A DNA stretch of 64,000 nt from NCBI RefSeq assembly GCF_021390535.1, contig NZ_JAJUXG010000026.1, positions 27,560 to 91,559 of the forward strand. The letters are read 5' to 3'. This stretch comes from Dyadobacter sp. CY312 (lineage in GTDB: Bacteria > Bacteroidota > Bacteroidia > Cytophagales > Spirosomataceae). The position numbers and the translations under genes are program-made. Positions 52,401-61,091 of this stretch are shown in pieces; the first letter of the stretch is position 1; the number at the start of each line of letters is the position of its first letter. The notes under the pieces are model-generated. The model did no database searches, was not told where the DNA came from, and worked only from the letters and a program-made list of their open reading frames with translations.

Positions 52401-53300
52401 GGAAAATATCCCAAGATATTCGAAGACAAGGTAGTAGGGGAGGAAGCGTCACGTTTGTTCGAAGATGCTGCCGTATTATTGGGAGAGATAATTCGTGACA
52501 AAAGTTTGAAAGCAAAAGCTGTGATCGGTTTCTGGCCTGCAAACTCTATTCATGATGACATCGTCATACACCATTATGAAGAACAGCCTGGCGCAGGAAA
52601 TGAAGGACATGGTTCACAACAGCATTTGGAATACAAGCTTAGCCAGTCGGCAGAAGCTAATTTGAATGCGGGTGAACTTGTGAACGATACTGCTGTTGTG
52701 TTGCATCACCTGCGTCAGCAGAGCCAGAAAGCTGCTAATTTGCCAAATTACTGTTTGTCAGATTTTGTGGCTCCTCTTGAAACCGGACATACCGACTACA
52801 TCGGAGCATTCGCAGTTACTGCGGGAATTGGCATTGAAGAATTGTTGGATCGTTACGAAAAAGACCACGACGATTACAACAGCATCATGGTGAAAGCTTT
52901 GGCCGACAGGCTTGTTGAGGCATTAACTGAATTAATGCACGAACGGGTAAGAAAAGAAATTTGGGGATATTCAAAAGAAGAGGAATTTAGCAATGAAGAA
53001 CTCATTAAAGAAGCTTACAAGGGAATTCGTCCGGCTCCGGGATATCCAGCCTGTCCGGATCATACTGAAAAGCGTATGTTGTTTGACATGCTGGACGCTG
53101 AAAAATTGGGCATTACCCTTACAGAGAGTTATGCTATGTACCCGGCAAGTAGCGTAAGTGGTTGGTATTTCTCTCACCAGGACAGCCGATATTTCCCGGT
53201 TGGGAAGATATTTAAAGATCAGGTTGAGGACTATGCGAGAAGAAAGAATATGCCTTTGGAAGAAATAGAAAAATGGTTGTCTCCGGTTTTGGGATACTAA
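49479..53300 (+). CDS. metH: Cobalamin-dependent methionine synthase
   Basis: A 1273-residue single-chain MetH from the ATG at 49479 (MVATKQNDIREILKSRILVL). The homocysteine domain carries the zinc Cys residues (VGLNCALG near 262, GGCCGTTP near 325). The folate domain follows (NYVNIGERCNVSGSKMFARL). The B12 domain has DVHDIGKNIVAVVLGCNNY near 771, with the axial His. The C-terminal activation domain holds RPAPGYPACPDHTEK near 1183. All domains are present, so it can be reactivated with S-adenosylmethionine. An in-frame extension to 49371 is not family-like. Confidence 0.96.
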   Translation: MVATKQNDIREILKSRILVLDGAMGTMIQRYKLEDHDYSGERFKDWAHDVKGNNDLLSLTRPDVIKEIHAAYFEAGADIAETNTFSGTTIAMADYGMEELVYELNFESARLAREVADEFTEKNPDKPRFVAGSMGPTNRTASLSPDVNNPGYRAVSFDQLVDAYYEQIKGLTDGGSDILLVETVFDTLNAKAALFAIDKFFSDAKEGKVERLPSWRVAEGEALPIMVSGTITDASGRTLSGQTTEAFLTSISHLPLLSVGLNCALGADLMRPYVQILADNSPFFTSAHPNAGLPNEMGEYDESPEQMGEVIDGFLRDNLINIIGGCCGTTPDHIRSIADIAGKYKPRVIPEKEPILKLSGLEPMDITKMTNYVNIGERCNVSGSKMFARLIRSGDYDAALSVARDQVENGAQVIDVNVDEGMIDGVEAMKTFLNLIAAEPDISRVPLMIDSSKWEVIEAGLKCVQGKAIVNSISLKEGEEKFKESARNVLRYGAAAVIMAFDETGQADNYQRRIEICSRAYRILVDEVGFPPQDIIFDPNILTVATGMDEHNNYAVDFINATRWIKENLPHAKVSGGVSNVSFSFRGNELVREAIHTAFLYHAVKAGMDMGIVNAGQLGIYDEIPKETLELVEDVLLNRRPDATDRLITFAETIKDKGKVASGPDLTWRTLPVTERISHALVKGNADYIEEDVAECLPMFTRPLEIIEGPLMDGMSVVGDLFGAGKMFLPQVVKSARVMKKAVAFLQPYIEAEKQEGSSSAGKILLATVKGDVHDIGKNIVAVVLGCNNYEIIDLGVMVPTDKILAAAIEHNVDIIGLSGLITPSLDEMVGVAKEMERRQFKMPLLIGGATTSRIHTAVKIDPNYSGAVIHVLDASRSVPVAGKLIQSDASQAQVLSDIKIEYAKLREDHAKRGGEKAHVAIDKARDNKAKIDWSNFTARRPEFLGTRVYDDYDLSDIAKYIDWTPFFQTWQLHGKYPKIFEDKVVGEEASRLFEDAAVLLGEIIRDKSLKAKAVIGFWPANSIHDDIVIHHYEEQPGAGNEGHGSQQHLEYKLSQSAEANLNAGELVNDTAVVLHHLRQQSQKAANLPNYCLSDFVAPLETGHTDYIGAFAVTAGIGIEELLDRYEKDHDDYNSIMVKALADRLVEALTELMHERVRKEIWGYSKEEEFSNEELIKEAYKGIRPAPGYPACPDHTEKRMLFDMLDAEKLGITLTESYAMYPASSVSGWYFSHQDSRYFPVGKIFKDQVEDYARRKNMPLEEIEKWLSPVLGY

Positions 53301-53323
53301 CCAAATAGACACTCCCTGATTTT

Positions 53324-53356
53324 AGCCTCAAATCGAAAGATTTGGGGCTCTTTTTT
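53324..53356 (+). terminator. metH terminator
   Basis: AGCCTCAAATC (53324-53334) pairs with GATTTGGGGCT (53339-53349), allowing T-G wobble, around a GAAA loop and is followed by CTTTTTT. The next ~260 bases before 53619 are AT-rich with no recognised element. Confidence 0.9.
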
Positions 53357-53618
53357 ATCCGGTTGCTGATTTTTGTAAAAATTGGTAATTTTTTTTACCC
53401 TTGATTATGAAGGTGTTGGAGTAAAATTTTAGTTTTTGTGGCTGTGATACTTAAATGTTCCCTGTTACTTTCTTTAGAATTTGTCGTTTAAGTAAAGATT
53501 TAGCGAAAGATATATACGTGCATTAAAAATCAGGTAATTATACGCTATTTTCTTAATATTAAACGTTAGATATTTGTAACCCTCTCAACAATAAAGATTA
53601 CATATCATTCTCAAGGCC

Positions 53619-54131
53619 ATGAATAGGAAAATATCAGTTTTTATTTTATTGATTTTACTCGCTTCGTCATTTAAGTACAGAGCCAAAACTTACGAATCAA
53701 AAGCGCAGGCAATGGAGAAGCCAGTTGCGTCGTCACAAGCTAAAAGTTTGCCTGCTAAGAAAGACACAAGCTTTGAGGAGTTTACAGATCGTTTACACAA
53801 GGCGAATCAGGAACTTGTATCCGGAAATCCAGAACCTTTGAAAGCGCTTTGGTCAAAGGCAGAGGGGACAACAGTTGCCATCCACGAAACCCGTGAGAAA
53901 GAATGGGAGACTGTTTCTGTTAATCTGGGCAACAAGGCAACGATGGCAGCCAATGAATATTCGTTTGAAAACATTACTACCCAGGTCGGGACCGATCTGG
54001 CCTGTTTGCTTCAAACCGAGCATTACAGGAGAAGTGGTGAAAAGCCAGTTGATCTTCAGGTGACTATCCTTTGTAGGAAAGAAGGCAATGAGTGGAAGAT
54101 CGTCCATAGACAGGCAGAAAACACAAAATAG
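53619..54131 (+). CDS. SnoaL/NTF2-like exported protein
   Basis: A 170-residue protein with an N-terminal hydrophobic signal (KISVFILLILLASSFKYRA). One NTF2/SnoaL-like domain follows (FEEFTDRLHKANQELVSGNP, LKALWSKAEGTTVAIH, ending VTILCRKEGNEWKIVHRQAE). The fold hosts diverse enzymes and binding proteins; no catalytic site is identifiable. It is transcribed alone. Confidence 0.75.
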   Translation: MNRKISVFILLILLASSFKYRAKTYESKAQAMEKPVASSQAKSLPAKKDTSFEEFTDRLHKANQELVSGNPEPLKALWSKAEGTTVAIHETREKEWETVSVNLGNKATMAANEYSFENITTQVGTDLACLLQTEHYRRSGEKPVDLQVTILCRKEGNEWKIVHRQAENTK

Positions 54132-54378
54132 AATTACTATTCAAGTATTACACAGGCAGAGGTCCATCCGGGGCTTCTGCTTTTTATTTTGAAAATTGAT
54201 CCATCCTTTCCATCCCTGACGGCATGTGCAAGTAAGCCCTATTGTGAAAGTATGGGCCAAATCCGGTAAAAACGTATGTACGGTCGCCTTATTTACAACT
54301 CCTTGTAATTCCCTGTGCTGGTAACAATTAATTTGTTGTTATTTTGCAGCCTGGAAAAACAGCATCAACTTATTACAC

Positions 54379-55617
54379 ATGGAGAGATTTACTGGTCTGA
54401 TTGGTATTGCATTAATTTTAGGAATTGCATACGCAATGTCCAATAATCGTAAAGCTATAAATTACCGAACCGTTGGGGTCGGGCTGGGTCTCCAGTTTGG
54501 TTTGGCTGTTTTCATTCTTCGTACAGATATCGGACAAGCCATTTTTCAATGGCTTGGGGAGAAAGTTCAGAAGCTTTTGGGGTTTTCGGACAAAGGAGCT
54601 GATTTCGTTTTTGGAACACTAGTTCGTCCTGAACTGATGCAACGTGCATTCGGTCCCGGTAACGATTTTGTATTCTTTTTTAAAGTTATTCCAACAATCA
54701 TTTTTGTAGCCGTTTTGGTTAACATGCTCTACCATTTGGGTATCATGCAGCGAATTGTATCAGTTATTGCCCGCGGCGTATATTGGCTTATGGGAGTAAG
54801 CGGTGCCGAAGCGGTTTCGAACGTAGCCAGTACATTTGTTGGTCAGGTAGAGGCGCAGATCATGATCAAGCCATATCTGAAAAATATGACCAATTCGGAG
54901 CTCATGGCTTCTATGACTGGTAGCTTCGCCTGTATCGCCGGCGGTGTAATGGCCGTTTATATTTCACTTGGTGTACCGGCACCCTATCTGATTGCTGCAA
55001 GTTTGATGGCTGCTCCGGGAGCATTGGTAATATCCAAAATCGTATTTCCTGAAACGGAACAATCCAACACAAAAGGTGCAGTGAAGCTGGAAATTACGAA
55101 AACACACGCCAATTTACTTGACGCCATCGCCGCAGGTGCGAGTGAAGGTCTCAAAGTAGGCTTCAACGTGATTGCAATGTTAATCGGCTTTATCGCTCTT
55201 GTGGCCTTGCTTGATTATTTGTTAGGTTTAATCGGTGGTGTTTTTGCTTTTCCACAGCTGAGTTTTAATTTTTTGCTGGGTAAAGTGTTCTCCATTTTTG
55301 CGTGGGCAATGGGTGTTCCGGGAAAAGATGTAGAAGCTGCTGGTTCTTTGATGGGTACCAAAATGGTGATCAACGAGTTTGTTGCCTATCTGGATATGGT
55401 AAAAATGAAAGATACTCTGGATCACAAAACAATTGTAATCACAAGCTTTGCATTATGTGGTTTTGCCAATTTTAGCTCTATTGCTATTCAGGTAGGAGGT
55501 ATTGGCGAACTTGCTCCATCCCGCCGTGCAGATTTGGCACGTCTGGGTTTTAAAGCATTGATTTGCGGCACATTGGCTTCTTACATGTCAGCGACTTTGG
55601 CTGGATTACTGTTGTAA
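54379..55617 (+). CDS. CNT-family nucleoside transporter
   Basis: A 412-residue concentrative nucleoside transporter (NupC type) with about ten hydrophobic segments. Signature segments are QAIFQWLGEKVQKLLGFSDK, SNVASTFVGQVEAQIMIKPY, MTGSFACIAGGVMAVYISLG and MGTKMVINEFVAYLDMVKMK. It imports nucleosides by ion symport through the inner membrane. It is monocistronic, with a good terminator. Confidence 0.93.
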   Translation: MERFTGLIGIALILGIAYAMSNNRKAINYRTVGVGLGLQFGLAVFILRTDIGQAIFQWLGEKVQKLLGFSDKGADFVFGTLVRPELMQRAFGPGNDFVFFFKVIPTIIFVAVLVNMLYHLGIMQRIVSVIARGVYWLMGVSGAEAVSNVASTFVGQVEAQIMIKPYLKNMTNSELMASMTGSFACIAGGVMAVYISLGVPAPYLIAASLMAAPGALVISKIVFPETEQSNTKGAVKLEITKTHANLLDAIAAGASEGLKVGFNVIAMLIGFIALVALLDYLLGLIGGVFAFPQLSFNFLLGKVFSIFAWAMGVPGKDVEAAGSLMGTKMVINEFVAYLDMVKMKDTLDHKTIVITSFALCGFANFSSIAIQVGGIGELAPSRRADLARLGFKALICGTLASYMSATLAGLLL

Positions 55618-55642
55618 AAGGAGTTGCTTAAAAGATTTATGG

Positions 55643-55679
55643 ATAAGGAATGGAGCCAAAACCCATTCCTTATTTTTTT
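55643..55679 (+). terminator. CNT transporter terminator
   Basis: ATAAGGAATGG (55643-55653) pairs with CCATTCCTTAT (55663-55673) and is followed by TTTTTT. Confidence 0.88.
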
Positions 55680-55805
55680 GAGTCATGTTTAAAAAAAGCA
55701 GGAGATGTTGCCTAAAAACTGCAAAATTGAATGATTTACATCATTTTGGCATGATTATATCTAGCCTTACCCAAAGCAAGATTACTATCAATTTAAAGTT
55801 AAGAC

Positions 55806-56726
55806 ATGAAAACAATTAAGCTATCCTTCACTTTGCTTAAAGACAGTTTTAGTGCATTCATGGACGACAATGGACTCAAACTGAGTGCGGCGCTGTCTTA
55901 TTACACGATTTTCTCGCTGGCTCCCATGTTGTTGGTTATCATTTCGGTTTTGAATTTTTTCTATTCCAATGGGAATATCCAAGCTGAATTGTTTGGGCAA
56001 ATCACAACACTTGTAGGAGCCAATGCGGCTCAGCAATTACAAGAGATATTGAAAAATGCAGAAATGTCGAATAAGTCAGGTGTAGCGGCTGCTATTGGTG
56101 TCGGAACGTTGTTGATTGGTGCTACTGGAGTTTTTGCGGAGATTCAGGATTCTATCAATTTTATCTGGTCTATTAAATCGAAACCGAAAAAAGGTTGGTT
56201 ACAATATTTAAAAAACAGGCTGTTGTCATTCTCTATCATTCTGACTCTTGGTTTTCTATTGATGGTTTCACTTGGCGTTAATGCATTGGTAGAATTATTA
56301 AGCTCACGACTTGAACAGATCTTTTCAGAGGCTTCCGTGGTGCTTTTCTATATTTTAAACATGGCTTTACTGCTTGGTATCATTACGGCCTTGTTTACAG
56401 TCATTTTTAAAGTGCTTCCCGATGGTTATTTGAGGTGGAAAGAATGTATCGTAGGTGCAACCTTCACTGCTGTCCTATTCCTGATCGGTAAGTTTGTAAT
56501 CAGTTTTTACATTGGTCAGGCAGATCTTGGAGCAACGTACGGAACATCTGCTTCCATCGTAATCCTGCTAACATGGGTTTACTATTCTTCCATTATTCTA
56601 TATTTCGGCGCTGAGTTTACCAAAGTGTATGCTGCTTTGGACGGAGTTGCCATCGCACCCAATAAACATGCAGTACTGATCGTAAGAAGAGAAATTGACG
56701 AGAAAACCGGTAAATTGGTTTCATAA
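55806..56726 (+). CDS. YihY/virulence-factor BrkB family membrane protein
   Basis: A 306-residue inner-membrane protein with about six helices and the family landmarks LKLSAALSYYTIFSLAPMLL and GATYGTSASIVILLTWVYYS followed by SIILYFGAEFTKVYA. Members were once called RNase BN, but that assignment is not supported. The true role, possibly transport, is unknown. Confidence 0.9.
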   Translation: MKTIKLSFTLLKDSFSAFMDDNGLKLSAALSYYTIFSLAPMLLVIISVLNFFYSNGNIQAELFGQITTLVGANAAQQLQEILKNAEMSNKSGVAAAIGVGTLLIGATGVFAEIQDSINFIWSIKSKPKKGWLQYLKNRLLSFSIILTLGFLLMVSLGVNALVELLSSRLEQIFSEASVVLFYILNMALLLGIITALFTVIFKVLPDGYLRWKECIVGATFTAVLFLIGKFVISFYIGQADLGATYGTSASIVILLTWVYYSSIILYFGAEFTKVYAALDGVAIAPNKHAVLIVRREIDEKTGKLVS

Positions 56727-56745
56727 ATGGATATCATCACAAACG

Positions 56746-56780
56746 AAAAATCCCCCTTGCATCTCGCAAGAGGGATTTTT
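56746..56780. terminator. Terminator between YihY and sppA genes
   Basis: AAAAATCCCCCTTGC (56746-56760) pairs with GCAAGAGGGATTTTT (56766-56780), with one mismatch. T runs on both strands allow bidirectional use. Confidence 0.85.
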
Positions 56781-56851
56781 CTATTATATATGAAGAAATA
56801 AAATAACTCGCTTAACTCCTTACTCCTCTAAACTACCTGTCAATTTCTAAT

Positions 56852-56885
56852 TTCTTAACTACTATAACTTCTTAACTACTATAAC
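56852..56885. repeat. Tandem 17-bp repeat after sppA
   Basis: TTCTTAACTACTATAAC occurs twice head to tail (56852-56868, 56869-56885), inside a longer TAACTCC/TACTCCTC-rich tract (about 56815-56905) just downstream of the sppA stop. Confidence 0.75.
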
Positions 56886-56904
56886 TTCCTACTCCTCTAA
56901 CTCC

Positions 56905-58671
56905 CTACTTAATAACCATCTCAAAAGGCATACGCGTTTGCATTCCGCCCATGTTCATCAGTTTTTTATACATTTTGGCATAAGTGGCCATTTCTCCGAA
57001 GTTCCTTGCCATTGCCTTGTCTTCCTCGTCACCCATTATTTTGGCTAGCATTTCCTCCAATGGCTTTTTCTTTTCAGGGTAGTAACGCACCCGGTAATCG
57101 CCGTCTTTCAGTTTGGCAGCAGTTGCTGCAAGTTTCACAGCATCATTCACACCGCCCAGTGCATCCACGAGACCGTTTGCTTTGGCTTCTACACCAGACC
57201 AAACACGTCCCTGAGCCAGGCTTTTAAGTTTTTCAACAGGCATTTTTCTTCCGGCTGCTGCTTTCGAAGTGAATTTCTCATAGCCTTCGTTCACGCTTTT
57301 CTGGATCATCGATTTCTCGAAGTCAGTCATATCACGTGTCGCAGTTGGCCAGTCGGCATGCGGACTTGTACCCACACCATCAAATGTCACGCCCAGTTTG
57401 TTATTCATGAAATCTGTGACGTTGAAAACCAGACCGAATATGCCGATTGAACCGGTAATGGTGTTAGGTTGAGCAACAATTTTGTCACAACCCATTGCCA
57501 TGTAATAACCACCAGATGCGGCAACGTCCGACATAGAGGCAATTACAGGTTTCGTTTTGGCAGTGATCAGGATCTCTCTCCACATCACATCCGATGCAAG
57601 AGCACTTCCCCCTGGAGAATTGATACGGAGCACAATCGCTTTGATTTTATCGTTGTCACGAAGCTTTTTCAGTTCTTTTACAAACTTATCCGATCCGATT
57701 GCTCCGTCGCCGCCATCACCACTGTTGATCTCTCCCTCAGCAACCAAAACCGCAATACGTGTATTGAAATCACCCTCTCCTGATGTATTCGTGCTTTTTA
57801 GATATTTGTCTACACCAACATAGGAAACATCCTTTTTAGCATCAGTTTTCAGCGTGGATTTAATGCTATTTTCAAATTCATCCCAGTAGCCCAGGTTGGT
57901 AACCAGTTTATTTTTAAGAGCTGATTCCGGATTTTCAACTGCAAGTGAATCTGCAAGGCCTTTTAGCGTAGCGGCAGGAATACCTCTTGAAGCTGATATT
58001 TTTTGCAGATAGTGATCATTAATCGCCGTAATCAGTTCCAAAGATTGCTTTTTGCTCGCTTCGCTCATATCAGGGCGTACAAACATCTCAATTGCACTTT
58101 TAAATTCACCTACACGGAAGATCTCAGGTTTTACACCGAGTTTATCAAACGTACCTTTAAAGAAGCTGTATTCCGCCGAAAGACCATTCCATTCCATTCC
58201 ACCGGCCGGATTCAAATAAATTTTGTCGGCAACAGAAGCAATGTAGTATCCTTTTTCAGTAAATGTCTCGCCGTAAGCGACAACGAATTTTTTAGATTTT
58301 TTGAATTCAGTTAGTTGATTTCTAATCTCTTCCAGTGTAGCCCATCCTGCGTTTGGTCCTTCTGTTTTAAGGTAAATACCCTGAATTTTATCATCGGTTT
58401 GGGCACTTTTCAGCGCATCCACGATGTCTTTAAGACCAACGATATTTTCTTCTCCCGAAAAAGGTCCGCCTATACCCGAAAAAGGATTTTCAACGCCAAC
58501 TTCCTGTATCGGTTTGTTCAGATCCAGCTTAAGAACCGATTTCTCAGAAACAACAACCTTGTCGTCCGAAGAAAACATAGCTCCGATTCCTGCCAACAGG
58601 AAGATGGATCCGATGAAGAAAACAAACAAGCCAACCAATGTGGCGAGTACGTATTTAAAGAACTGTAACAT
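56905..58671 (-). CDS. sppA: Signal peptide peptidase SppA, 67K type
   Basis: A 588-residue membrane-bound serine protease with an N-terminal anchor (YVLATLVGLFVFFIGSIFLL). It has two tandem ClpP-like halves, as in E. coli SppA. The catalytic dyad is Lys191 (VGEFKSAIEMF) in the first half and Ser386 (DVAASGGYYMAMG) in the second. It degrades cleaved signal peptides in the membrane. It is divergent from sixA and ends near a simple repeat tract. Confidence 0.93.
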   Translation of the reverse strand: MLQFFKYVLATLVGLFVFFIGSIFLLAGIGAMFSSDDKVVVSEKSVLKLDLNKPIQEVGVENPFSGIGGPFSGEENIVGLKDIVDALKSAQTDDKIQGIYLKTEGPNAGWATLEEIRNQLTEFKKSKKFVVAYGETFTEKGYYIASVADKIYLNPAGGMEWNGLSAEYSFFKGTFDKLGVKPEIFRVGEFKSAIEMFVRPDMSEASKKQSLELITAINDHYLQKISASRGIPAATLKGLADSLAVENPESALKNKLVTNLGYWDEFENSIKSTLKTDAKKDVSYVGVDKYLKSTNTSGEGDFNTRIAVLVAEGEINSGDGGDGAIGSDKFVKELKKLRDNDKIKAIVLRINSPGGSALASDVMWREILITAKTKPVIASMSDVAASGGYYMAMGCDKIVAQPNTITGSIGIFGLVFNVTDFMNNKLGVTFDGVGTSPHADWPTATRDMTDFEKSMIQKSVNEGYEKFTSKAAAGRKMPVEKLKSLAQGRVWSGVEAKANGLVDALGGVNDAVKLAATAAKLKDGDYRVRYYPEKKKPLEEMLAKIMGDEEDKAMARNFGEMATYAKMYKKLMNMGGMQTRMPFEMVIK

Positions 58672-58727
58672 ATTATATTAAACCTTTGATTTGAAAGTTC
58701 TATGATTCCTTGTCAACAAAATTAATG

Positions 58728-58758
58728 ATTAATTGTCCCAGTTAGGTGTACAATTAAT
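58728..58758. promoter_or_regulatory. Inverted repeat in the sppA/sixA divergent promoter region
   Basis: ATTAATTGT (58728-58736) and ACAATTAAT (58750-58758) are exact inverted 9-mers, 13 bases apart, 57 bases before the sppA start and 108 before sixA. It could be an operator; AT-richness makes chance plausible. Confidence 0.35.
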
Positions 58759-58866
58759 GTCAAAAGGTATTTTCGGTGTATTAAGTGGTCAAATATCTTT
58801 TCAAGTATATTTGTGCTCAGGCTTTCAGCCATAACCTTTCCGTAATCGATCTTTAAAATATAAAAG

Positions 58867-59385
58867 ATGAAAAAGACACTTATTCTGGTTCGCCATGCTT
58901 CGGCCGAGGAGGACAATTTTCGTGTAAAGGATTTTGATAGACAATTGGTGAGTAAGGGTCTGTCGGAGGCGGCGATCATGGGTAAGTGGCTGGCAGGGAA
59001 AAGTATAATACCTGATCGTTTTGTAACCAGCACGGCGGCTCGTGCCTATAAAACAGCAGAAATTGTAGCCGATCAGCTTCATATCAATATTTCGGATATT
59101 GTTCTGAACAGCTCTCTTTACGATGGAGGCCCGAGGGCTTACCTTGGAGCTGTAAATACCACACCCGATGAAACCGATAAACTGGTGTTGTTCGGGCACA
59201 ACCCGGATATTACCTATTTTGGCGAATATCTTTCGGGCAGCGATATTGGTTCCATGAAAAAGGGGAGTATTGCGATACTTGAATTCGAAAATTTAAAATG
59301 GGAAGAAGTTTCTGCAAAAACGGCGAAACTGGTTTCATATACTACACCAAAAGATGCAAAGGAGGCGCAGGAAAGGAATGAATAA
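58867..59385 (+). CDS. SixA-family phosphohistidine phosphatase
   Basis: A 172-residue histidine phosphatase with the RHG-type motif LVRHASAEED (phospho-accepting His10), STAARAYKTAEIVADQL (second Arg region) and the C-terminal LFGHNPDITYF (second catalytic His). SixA removes phosphate from histidine phosphotransfer proteins. The downstream small membrane protein overlaps it by 8 bases. Confidence 0.88.
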   Translation: MKKTLILVRHASAEEDNFRVKDFDRQLVSKGLSEAAIMGKWLAGKSIIPDRFVTSTAARAYKTAEIVADQLHINISDIVLNSSLYDGGPRAYLGAVNTTPDETDKLVLFGHNPDITYFGEYLSGSDIGSMKKGSIAILEFENLKWEEVSAKTAKLVSYTTPKDAKEAQERNE

Positions 59386-59581
59386 TTCGAATAGAAACCG
59401 CAAAATTTTCATCGTTGTCTTTTTGGCATTTGTAACATTGTTTGCATACATCAGCTACGACATGTCGAGCCGAACCACTGCACCCTGGAACAAACCCAAG
59501 CAGCTAAAACGAGCCTTACCTGGAGCACTGCCAGATTCGGACTCACTCAAACTGGATTCTTTGCTGGAAGAGGTGAAGTGA
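59378..59581 (+). CDS. Small single-helix membrane protein
   Basis: A 67-residue protein from the ATG at 59378 (MNNSNRNRKIFIVVFLAFVT), which has a good upstream AAAGGA ribosome-binding site. One membrane helix (about 10-27) precedes a polar, proline-containing tail. It overlaps sixA, so it is translationally coupled. No known family. Confidence 0.65.
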   Translation: MNNSNRNRKIFIVVFLAFVTLFAYISYDMSSRTTAPWNKPKQLKRALPGALPDSDSLKLDSLLEEVK

Positions 59582-59584
59582 AAT

Positions 59585-60481
59585 CTACCCCCTCGGATGA
59601 AACTCTGTAATTACCTGCCTCAGATAATCGCGGTCAAGATGGGTGTATATTTCTGTGGTGGTAATGGACTCGTGTCCAAGCATTTCCTGCACAGCCCGGA
59701 GGCTGGCGCCGCCTTCTACCAGATGCGTCGCAAATGAATGCCGGAATGTGTGCGGACTCACATTTTTATGTATTCCTGCAATTTCTGCCGCATCTTTAAT
59801 GATCAGGAAGATCATGACACGGGTAAGCTGCTTTCCTCTTCGGTTAAGGAAAACGATGTCTTCACTTTCCTTCTGTACAAACATCCCTTTCCTTACATGT
59901 TCCAGATAGAGTTCGGTGTATTTAATCGCATCCTTGCCAATAGGAACAAGCCGAACCTTATCGCCTTTTCCCAGTACTCTTATAAAACCAATATCGAAAT
60001 GACAATTGGTAAGCTGCAAATTGACAAGTTCGGAAACACGCAAACCGGTGCTGTAAAGTACTTCGATCATCGCCCGATTCCGGGTACCTTCGGGTGTGGA
60101 GTGGTCTATGGCGGAGATAATTTGTTCTATATCCTCATAAGACAGCACATCAGGAAGTTTTCGGGGTAGGCGAGGAGCGTCGATCAGCTCGGTGGGATCC
60201 TGCTGAATTTCATTTTCCAAAATCAGATATTTGTAGAATGCCTTGATTCCAGATAGCATCCGGGCTTGCGAATGCGCAGCTAGTCCCAACTCTGCAATGT
60301 ATTTCAGGAAAGCAAGAAGGTGCTCTTCTCTGATGTCTTTGGGGGAAACGCTAATGCCCGCTATTTCGAGGTATTCAGCCAGTTTCTCAATATCACGAAC
60401 ATAGGCCTGAACAGAATTGTCAGAAAATGACCTTTCCAGGCGCAGATAATTTTTAAAATGTTTGATGTAGCTTTGCCACAT
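59585..60481 (-). CDS. xerD: Tyrosine recombinase XerD
   Basis: A 298-residue tyrosine recombinase, the same length as E. coli XerD, from the ATG at 60481. It has the SAM-like N-terminal domain (HFKNYLRLERSFSDNSVQAY) and the catalytic residues: Arg in YSTGLRVSELVNLQL, HTFRHSFATHLVEGG (His-x-x-Arg), then His in LGHESITTTEIYTHL and the nucleophilic Tyr in EIYTHLDRDYL. It resolves chromosome dimers at dif. No dif site or attachment site was noticed here, and the surroundings are housekeeping genes. Confidence 0.93.
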   Translation of the reverse strand: MWQSYIKHFKNYLRLERSFSDNSVQAYVRDIEKLAEYLEIAGISVSPKDIREEHLLAFLKYIAELGLAAHSQARMLSGIKAFYKYLILENEIQQDPTELIDAPRLPRKLPDVLSYEDIEQIISAIDHSTPEGTRNRAMIEVLYSTGLRVSELVNLQLTNCHFDIGFIRVLGKGDKVRLVPIGKDAIKYTELYLEHVRKGMFVQKESEDIVFLNRRGKQLTRVMIFLIIKDAAEIAGIHKNVSPHTFRHSFATHLVEGGASLRAVQEMLGHESITTTEIYTHLDRDYLRQVITEFHPRG

Positions 60482-60604
60482 GATCAATGAGCTGTTTTTT
60501 CCTGAACTGCAATATTAGACAGGAAAAGCGAATCATTTGCATTGGGCGGGGTTTTGCAAACAGCTTAGAAACCACATTTTCCCCGCAGCCAAAAGCATTA
60601 AAAC

Positions 60605-61021
60605 ATGAAAAAAATATTAATTCTGAACGGTCCGAATCTGAATCTCTTGGGTAAAAGAGAGCCCGGAGTATATGGAAACGAGTCTTTTGAAGATTATTTT
60701 GAAAAACTAAAAGCACTCTTTCCGGAGGTGGATCTGCAATATTATCAGTCGAATCACGAAGGTGCTTTAATTGATAAAATACATGAAACCGGATTCAGTT
60801 TTGATGGAATCATCATCAACGCCGGCGGACTTACCCATACGTCCATCGCTCTGGCAGATGCGTTGTCGGCCGTCACTACTCCTGCCGTAGAAGTGCATAT
60901 TTCGAATATACATGCAAGAGAATCATTCCGTCACCATAGCTATCTCACGAGCCGTAGTAAAGGTATGATCTGTGGTTTAGGATTAAAGGGATACGAACTG
61001 GCTGTTCGTTATTTTTTATAA
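60605..61021 (+). CDS. aroQ: Type II 3-dehydroquinate dehydratase
   Basis: A 138-residue enzyme of the shikimate pathway that dehydrates 3-dehydroquinate. It has the signature ILNGPNLNLLGKREPGVYGN (catalytic Arg and Tyr), the central QSNHEGALIDKIH and INAGGLTHTSIALADAL, and VHISNIHARESFRHHSYLT with the catalytic His. The length is typical. It is divergent from xerD. Confidence 0.95.
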   Translation: MKKILILNGPNLNLLGKREPGVYGNESFEDYFEKLKALFPEVDLQYYQSNHEGALIDKIHETGFSFDGIIINAGGLTHTSIALADALSAVTTPAVEVHISNIHARESFRHHSYLTSRSKGMICGLGLKGYELAVRYFL

Positions 61022-61024
61022 AAA

Positions 61025-61066
61025 AAAGTCTGTTTACAGGCTAATGAAACCTTGTAAACAGACTTT
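61025..61066 (-). terminator. Terminator between aroQ and the M14 peptidase gene
   Basis: AAAGTCTGTTTACAGG (61025-61040) pairs with a near-complement at 61050-61066, with one bulge. On the minus strand it is followed by a T run, which suits the peptidase gene; it may also stop aroQ transcription. Confidence 0.85.
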
Positions 61067-61091
61067 CTGTAATTGCAATCAGTTATTTTGA

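Noticed and set aside
59585..60481. Tyrosine recombinase as a sign of an integrative element
   Set aside because: Length and motifs match housekeeping XerD; neighbours are core genes and there are no flanking repeats or tRNA target next to it.
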